A stretch of 46,676 nt of DNA from positions 1 to 46,676 of the forward strand of contig NZ_JAHDIG010000038.1 of the NCBI RefSeq assembly GCF_020630935.1, read 5' to 3'. A program made the translations under genes and the position numbers. The number at the start of each line of letters is the position of its first letter. Position 1 is the first letter of the stretch. The DNA comes from Bernardetia sp. GTDB lineage: Bacteria > Bacteroidota > Bacteroidia > Cytophagales > Bernardetiaceae. The notes below the pieces were generated by a model, which worked only from the letters and a program-made list of their open reading frames with translations, was not told the origin of the DNA and made no database searches. Below are positions 42,078 to 46,676 of the stretch, piece by piece.

Positions 42078-43178
42078 CTAACGCTCTGCCAAACGGATGC
42101 TGCCGTGTTGATTGATGACACGTACTTTTCCATTTTTACCTCCGTTTGTTTTTCCTTCTAATATTTTATCGTGGTCGTCGTCTTCTTGTCTTTGAATATT
42201 TGTATTTGGCATGGAGTTTCTTATGCTTCCATGTTCTGTTCTGACTTCAAACTGAAAGGCTGCATCCGAATCAAAACGTAATTCTATTCCTCCGTGAGCA
42301 TTTTCTACGTCTATTTTATCAAAGCCTTTCTGAATTTGTTCTATTTCACAATTTCCGTGTTTGAGAACCAAAACAGCCGACTTCGATACTTTTCTAATCT
42401 CTATTCTACCAAATTTATTTTCTCCCATTATCTGTGAAACAGTTCCAATTCTCATGTTTCCGTGTTTGGCATTGATGTCTAGTTTTCCTACCTCATCAAT
42501 TCTGACATTTGAGTGTTTGCTATCTATTTTTAAATCTGTATCACTTTTATCTATGTTTATACTTCCATGAGCGACGTAAATATCAGCAGAGTTGATTTCA
42601 TTGATGGAAAGGTTGCCAAATTCAACGTTGATAGTATGGCGCATTCCTGTTAGATTATGAGCATTGAAATTGCCATGTTTTAAATTGACATTTAATCTTC
42701 CATTTAGGTCAGAGAGTGTAACCGAACCAAATTTATTATCTACATCTATATTTAGATTTTTAGGAATTTTGATGTCATAATTGATTTCAAAGCCCTCTCT
42801 TTCATTGCAGTTGTAGCCACTTTTTGATTCTTCGATTTCGGTCTCAAAACGCACTCGTTCTCCTGTTTTTTCTTGGTCTATCTCTACTCTATCCAATATT
42901 TTTTGAGCTTCTTTTTCGCTTCTCGCCCACGCCAAAACAGTTACTTGAACAGAAACTTCATTTTTATTATGAGTACTAAAATTGACATGTCCATATTTAT
43001 TAGCTATCTGTAAGACATCTTTAGCATCTACTCTAAAAGTTGCTTTAATGACTTTTTGTTTTTCTTCCTTAGGTTGGTAGTATGGGTCATCTAAGTTATT
43101 AGCATTCGATGGTGTTATACCTATACAGAGTAATAAAAATGCAAGGAGAACAAGTTGGGTTTTATATAGATTTTTCAT
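42078..43178 (-). CDS. Secreted DUF4097-like beta-solenoid protein
   Basis: This 366-residue protein has a signal peptide (MKNLYKTQLVLLAFLLLCIGIT). From about residue 60 the sequence is a regular beta solenoid of the DUF4097 putative-adhesin type. A KxG/KHGN-like turn recurs about every 20 residues: KYGHVNFS, KFGSVTLS, KHGNFNAH, EFGNLSIN, AHGSINID, KHSNVRID, KHGNMRIG, KFGRIEIR, KHGNCEIE, AHGGIELR, EHGSIRNS and QHGSIRLA. It is the last gene of the sigma/anti-sigma operon and overlaps the anti-sigma gene by 17 bp, so it is probably a target or sensor partner of that regulon. It is likely surface or periplasmic. Confidence 0.85.
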   Translation of the reverse strand: MKNLYKTQLVLLAFLLLCIGITPSNANNLDDPYYQPKEEKQKVIKATFRVDAKDVLQIANKYGHVNFSTHNKNEVSVQVTVLAWARSEKEAQKILDRVEIDQEKTGERVRFETEIEESKSGYNCNEREGFEINYDIKIPKNLNIDVDNKFGSVTLSDLNGRLNVNLKHGNFNAHNLTGMRHTINVEFGNLSINEINSADIYVAHGSINIDKSDTDLKIDSKHSNVRIDEVGKLDINAKHGNMRIGTVSQIMGENKFGRIEIRKVSKSAVLVLKHGNCEIEQIQKGFDKIDVENAHGGIELRFDSDAAFQFEVRTEHGSIRNSMPNTNIQRQEDDDHDKILEGKTNGGKNGKVRVINQHGSIRLAER

Positions 43179-44094
43179 TTGTTTTGTTATTTTGATGGGT
43201 TTCTGAATTAGATTGTTCTAAAATTTGGATGCTCTCGTCCAAAATTTGTTTACGCAGTTTTAGATTTTCAAGCATTTCATCGATAAGCACTTTCGGATTT
43301 TGTTCTTCCAAAAGGTCGCTTTTCATAATTTTATAGGCTTCATCTAGTTCATCTAAAGTCTGTATTGTTTCTGGAGTTACCCAGTTTTCAGTGTCTTTTT
43401 TCTTGAGTTCTTGTTTTTCTTTAGCAATAACAGACGTATAATAGTTTTCAGCTTCTACTAGTTCGGCAGGCAGTGCTACTGTTTGAACTACATTGTTTTG
43501 ATGCTCTTCTTCCCAACTACCAACATTTCCTTCTTCATACATAGATATTAGTTGTTCATTTTCGTGAGAAAGAACGCTTACCGTATCAAAGTGATAGCCC
43601 AAAGTTGCCACCAAAAGAGCGACTAAAGAAGCAGCCACAAGCCTAAATTTTCGAAGAGAGACTGTTTTGGCAGGTTTGTTCTCTTTCTCTTCTTTTACTT
43701 TTAAAGCACTAGAAGAATAATTTATAGGCGATGGCTTTACCCAGTCGGTTACTTCTCGCTTGACTTCTACTGAACCAAACTGAACCGATTTTGCCATTTT
43801 TTCAGAAACAGGTGAAGGCTTTACCCAGCTTTTTGTTTCTTCTTGTTCTGCTTGTAAGAGTTTTTTAGCTTTTGCTTCTACACTATTTTTAGCTTCTGAA
43901 CGGTATTCTTTTTCAGCTTTCAGTTTTTGCTGAATAGCCAAAAAGTTTTTTTCCATAGAGAAAGAAGCATCAAACTCTTCGTCGATAGATTTTTGTTCTT
44001 CCTTTTGCAATTTACTTCGGTGTGTGAGTAAGAATTTTTCAAGCTCATCTAGCTTTCTTTCTTCTTTATTATAATTTTTATTCTGATTTGCCAT
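43162..44094 (-). CDS. Probable anti-sigma factor, membrane-anchored
   Basis: This 310-residue protein has a charged, helical N-terminal 150 residues on the cytosolic side, one TM (FRLVAASLVALLVATLGYHF, 150-169) and a helical periplasmic part. The cytosolic half has two copies of WVKPSP (90-95 and 118-123); a related WVTPET occurs near residue 238. It has no recognised zinc anti-sigma (ZAS) motif. The location, directly after an ECF sigma gene (59-bp gap) and overlapping the next gene by 17 bp, is the main argument for an anti-sigma role. The TM and helical composition fit. It is an inference from operon structure. Confidence 0.7.
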   Translation of the reverse strand: MANQNKNYNKEERKLDELEKFLLTHRSKLQKEEQKSIDEEFDASFSMEKNFLAIQQKLKAEKEYRSEAKNSVEAKAKKLLQAEQEETKSWVKPSPVSEKMAKSVQFGSVEVKREVTDWVKPSPINYSSSALKVKEEKENKPAKTVSLRKFRLVAASLVALLVATLGYHFDTVSVLSHENEQLISMYEEGNVGSWEEEHQNNVVQTVALPAELVEAENYYTSVIAKEKQELKKKDTENWVTPETIQTLDELDEAYKIMKSDLLEEQNPKVLIDEMLENLKLRKQILDESIQILEQSNSETHQNNKTNEKSI

Positions 44095-44153
44095 TTTTAC
44101 ATACTGTTTTAAGTCTTTTTTCTGATTAATTAGTTAATCGTTAGTTTAGAAAC

Positions 44154-44756
44154 TTAGGCTGCCAAATACTGTCTCAATCTTTTCTTAGCTCTGCTATACT
44201 GCGATTTTGAAGTAGAACTAGAAATCCCTAATATTTCCCCAATCTCTTCGTGGTCGTAGCCTTCAAAAAGATATAGACTAAGTACAATTCTATAACCGTC
44301 GGAGAGCCTATTGATGGCTTCTTTTACTCGGCTAATTTCTGTCTTGTGCTTCATATCTTTTTCTGAAACTCCTGTTTGAATATTTACCTCTACAAAATCA
44401 TTCTCACAATCATTTTCAACTTTTGGTTCTACCAACATTTCATCTAAGGAAACCAAATCAACTTTATTCTTTTGAAGAAAATTAATAGATGTATTGATGA
44501 CAATTCGCTTTAGCCAAGCTCCAAACGAAGCATCTCCACGATATTCTTCAATTCGCATAAAAGCTCGTACAAACGCATCTTGCAAAACTTCTTCTGCTTC
44601 GTGTCCTTTACCCACTATTCGTACACAGACATGATACATTGCCCTTACATACTTTTGGTAAAGCTGGTATTGCGCCTTCTGACTGCCCAACTTGACTTTT
44701 TCTATCAGTTCGGCGTTCGGTTCTTCGTAGTGAGTATCAACAGTAGGAGTAGACAT
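44154..44756 (-). CDS. ECF-type RNA polymerase sigma factor
   Basis: This 200-residue group IV sigma factor carries region 2 (LYQKYVRAMYHVCVRIVGKG, HEAEEVLQDAFVRAFMRIEE, FGAWLKRIVINTSINFL) and region 4 (LSDGYRIVLSLYLFEGYDHE, EIGEILGISSSTSKSQYSRA). The region between them is longer than usual and acidic (about residues 101-130), a mark of some Bacteroidota sigma-70-family members. It is the first gene of an operon with a membrane protein and a beta-solenoid protein. It is divergent from the SixA-like gene with about 200 bp between. It probably controls envelope functions, and often its own operon. Confidence 0.92.
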   Translation of the reverse strand: MSTPTVDTHYEEPNAELIEKVKLGSQKAQYQLYQKYVRAMYHVCVRIVGKGHEAEEVLQDAFVRAFMRIEEYRGDASFGAWLKRIVINTSINFLQKNKVDLVSLDEMLVEPKVENDCENDFVEVNIQTGVSEKDMKHKTEISRVKEAINRLSDGYRIVLSLYLFEGYDHEEIGEILGISSSTSKSQYSRAKKRLRQYLAA

Positions 44757-44918
44757 TGAAATAATTGCGATTCTTTTCGTTAGTTGTTGGTGTGTGGATA
44801 AACAAATCGTTTTTGTTATCGCTTACATTAGAAAAGACAAGGTAAAAAATAAAAGGTTGCAACTGCGTCAGAAAAAAAATAGAGAAATTATGGAAAGTGG
44901 GTTACTTTAAAAATCTTG

Positions 44919-44926
44919 TATCTTTG
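44919..44926 (+). promoter_or_regulatory. Candidate -7 element for the SixA-like gene
   Basis: TATCTTTG matches TAnnTTTG and is 32 bp before the ATG at 44959. There is no TTG at 17-21 bp upstream. Confidence 0.4.
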
Positions 44927-44958
44927 TAGCCAATTTTATGATAAGCAAATCAAAATAA

Positions 44959-45462
44959 ATGAAAACACTCTTACTCATTAGGCACGCCAAGTCTTCTTGG
45001 AAAGATGAAACCTTGCCAGACCGTGAGCGTCCTTTAAATTCTAGAGGAAAAAGTGATGCTCCACTGATGGGAAAAGTTCTCTTTGAAAAAAATATTGTTC
45101 CAGATTTGGTTTTGTCTAGTTCTGCCAAGCGAGCAAAAAAAACAGCCCAAAAGATTTTTTTTGATGTGTATGGATTTATGGAAAGTCAAGTGCATCTGAC
45201 AGATGACCTTTATTTTACAGGTGTTCCCTTTCACATGAGGATTATAAATACGATTTATGATACAAAAAATACAGTTGCTTTGATTGGACATAACCCTGAT
45301 TTTAATAATTTGGTAGATTTTTTAGCAAGCGAACCTGTCCAAGAAATGCCAACTGCTGGAATTTACTGCTTAGATTTTGATGTAAATTCTTGGAGTGAAG
45401 TAACAAGACATTCTGGAAAAATTCGTTTTTTTGAATATCCTAAAAAGTATAAAGTGAGCTAA
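44959..45462 (+). CDS. SixA-like histidine phosphatase
   Basis: This 167-residue member of the histidine phosphatase superfamily has the catalytic LLIRHAKSSW motif (R8, H9) and a second His in LIGHNPDFNNLVDFL near residue 113. The segments DRERPLNSRGK and SSSAKRAKKTAQ are typical of the SixA subfamily, which removes phosphate from phosphohistidine proteins. Whether that is the substrate here is inferred. It is cytosolic with no signal. It is divergent from the sigma operon and upstream of a glycosyltransferase gene (52-bp gap with a hairpin element), so the two may be co-transcribed. Confidence 0.9.
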   Translation: MKTLLLIRHAKSSWKDETLPDRERPLNSRGKSDAPLMGKVLFEKNIVPDLVLSSSAKRAKKTAQKIFFDVYGFMESQVHLTDDLYFTGVPFHMRIINTIYDTKNTVALIGHNPDFNNLVDFLASEPVQEMPTAGIYCLDFDVNSWSEVTRHSGKIRFFEYPKKYKVS

Positions 45463-45472
45463 ATATATAGTA

Positions 45473-45505
45473 CCTCAACGACGGTTTTACACCTCGTTGA
45501 CGGTT
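45473..45505 (+). repeat. CCTCAACGACGG/CCTCGTTGACGG hairpin element, copy 5
   Basis: The half-sites are separated by TTTTACA. It ends 9 bp before the glycosyltransferase start, about 14 kb from the tubulin/actin-like cluster, and has the same orientation relative to the following gene as copies 2-4. Confidence 0.8.
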
Positions 45506-45514
45506 GATTGAAAT

Positions 45515-46612
45515 ATGAAAAAAAAGACCATCAAATTTCTTGTTCCTTATCCTTACGATATTGCCCCTGGGCAACGATTTCGTTATGAGCAGTATTTGGA
45601 TATTCTGACAGAAAAAAACTTTGAGTATGAGTTATTGTCTTTTTTAGATGAAGACACAAATAAAATTCTTTACAAGAAAGGACATACTTTACAGAAAGTA
45701 ACAGGAGTTTTGAAAGGTTTTTTAAGGCGTTTTTGGCATATTTGGAAGGCAAGAAATGCAGATTTTGTTTTTGTGTATCGTGAAGCAACTCCCGTAGGTT
45801 TTCCTTATGTAGAATGGATTCTGACAAAAGTTTTTAATAGAAAATTAATTTACGATTTTGATGATGCAATATGGATTCCTGCTACTTCCTCTCAAAACAA
45901 ACTGATAGCCTTTTTAAAATCGCCTGATAAAGTCAAGAAAATATGTAAATGGGCGTACAAAATAAGTGTAGGCAATGAATATTTACAAAAGAATGCGAAT
46001 CAGTTTGCTAACTCTACCACGAAAGCAGTTTTGAATCCGACGACGATTGATTTAGAAAAAAAACACAATATTTTACATCAACACAATCCAAACAAAAAAC
46101 CGATTATTGGCTGGACAGGTTCGCATTCTACGCTGATTTATTTAGAGATGATAACTCCAATCTTGAAGGAGTTAGAACAGAAATACGATTTTACATTTCG
46201 TGTTATCTGTAATCAAAACCCAAATCTAGATACAGAGAATCAATTACAAAGTTTTGAATTTGTAAAATGGAATAAAGAAACAGAAATACAAGATTTATCA
46301 GAATTAGATATTGGCATCATGCCACTTACGGCAGATGCATGGGCAGAAGGAAAGTGTGGTTTTAAAGCCTTGCAATATATGGCACTAGGTACTCCAGCTG
46401 TAATTTCTCCGATTGGTGTCAATAAAAAAATTATCAGTCAAAATGAAAACGGTTTTTTGGCAGATACAGAAACTGAATGGAAAGAATATCTATCTCTTCT
46501 CTTAGAAAATCCTCAAAAAAGGCAAGAAATGGGAATTCTAGCTTTAAAAACTATACAAAATGAATACTCTGTACAATCTAATAGGGAGAATTTTTTGGGG
46601 TTGTTTACTTAG
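45515..46612 (+). CDS. Glycosyltransferase (GT4-like)
   Basis: This 365-residue GT-B-fold transferase has an N-terminal domain beginning FLVPYPYDIAPGQRFRYEQY and a C-terminal domain with KPIIGWTGSHSTLIYLEMIT. The family's donor-binding ExxxGxxxLEx-type motif appears as EGKCGFKALQYMALGTPAVI near residue 277. It transfers a sugar from a nucleotide donor, probably to an envelope polysaccharide or lipid carrier; the acceptor is unknown. It is cytosolic, with a basic amphipathic helix that could attach it to the membrane. A hairpin element lies directly upstream. The 64 bp after its stop, to the window end, hold nothing recognisable. Confidence 0.9.
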   Translation: MKKKTIKFLVPYPYDIAPGQRFRYEQYLDILTEKNFEYELLSFLDEDTNKILYKKGHTLQKVTGVLKGFLRRFWHIWKARNADFVFVYREATPVGFPYVEWILTKVFNRKLIYDFDDAIWIPATSSQNKLIAFLKSPDKVKKICKWAYKISVGNEYLQKNANQFANSTTKAVLNPTTIDLEKKHNILHQHNPNKKPIIGWTGSHSTLIYLEMITPILKELEQKYDFTFRVICNQNPNLDTENQLQSFEFVKWNKETEIQDLSELDIGIMPLTADAWAEGKCGFKALQYMALGTPAVISPIGVNKKIISQNENGFLADTETEWKEYLSLLLENPQKRQEMGILALKTIQNEYSVQSNRENFLGLFT

Positions 46613-46676
46613 TAGAAAAGTTATTTTAAGTAATTATCTACTACAATTTTGTTAAATTTGATTTATTTTTTCATAA

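Overview
The window is AT-rich chromosomal DNA from a member of the Bacteroidota, most likely a Cytophagales/Cytophagia relative. The clues are a DnaE with a fused N-terminal DEDDh exonuclease, lipoproteins ending their signals in (S/T)SC, promoter -7 elements of the TAnnTTTG type (one with a TTG box at exactly 19 bp), and many small secreted proteins without clear families. I see no tRNA, rRNA, CRISPR array, intact insertion sequence or phage structural gene.

Layout. 1-6012 (minus): a truncated PIN-like protein and dnaE, which carries a full-length intein with a LAGLIDADG endonuclease. 6154-13078: small secreted proteins and an RND efflux pair (adaptor and permease) that heads a probable four-gene minus-strand operon. 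13079-13747: a decayed gene. 13748-16746: a YfcE-like phosphoesterase, a secreted protein and a phosphohexomutase. 16917-20205: a lipoprotein, a stand-alone nuoM and a DUF1016/YhcG-type nuclease gene that lies between the intact nuoM 3' end and a second, degenerate copy of that end.

20302-31236 (plus) is the most unusual part: eight co-oriented genes. They encode a vWA-like lipoprotein with a TSP3-like segment, a 3-TM protein, an FtsZ/tubulin-like GTPase, a 1272-residue protein with a C-terminal actin/Hsp70-type ATPase fold, a signal-peptide/single-TM protein, a cytosolic protein sharing that protein's C-terminal domain, a single-TM protein and a small cytosolic protein. Four of the junctions carry near-identical CCTCAACGACGG/CCTCGTTGACGG hairpin elements just before the next start. 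A fifth copy precedes an unrelated glycosyltransferase gene at 45.5 kb. I infer a trans-envelope machine that combines a tubulin-like and an actin-like NTPase. A vWA-associated FtsZ-like family was described by Makarova and Koonin (2010); pairing it with a giant actin-like ATPase and these membrane partners looks like a distinct variant.

31224-46612: coaE-DUF4231-DUF3124 operon, a CPA2 cation/proton antiporter with an RCK domain, a SET-domain protein, a YceI lipoprotein divergent from murF, two envelope proteins of unknown role, an alpha/beta hydrolase, an ECF sigma/anti-sigma/beta-solenoid operon, a SixA-like phosphatase and a GT4-like glycosyltransferase. Apart from the cluster, the window is mostly housekeeping and envelope genes.
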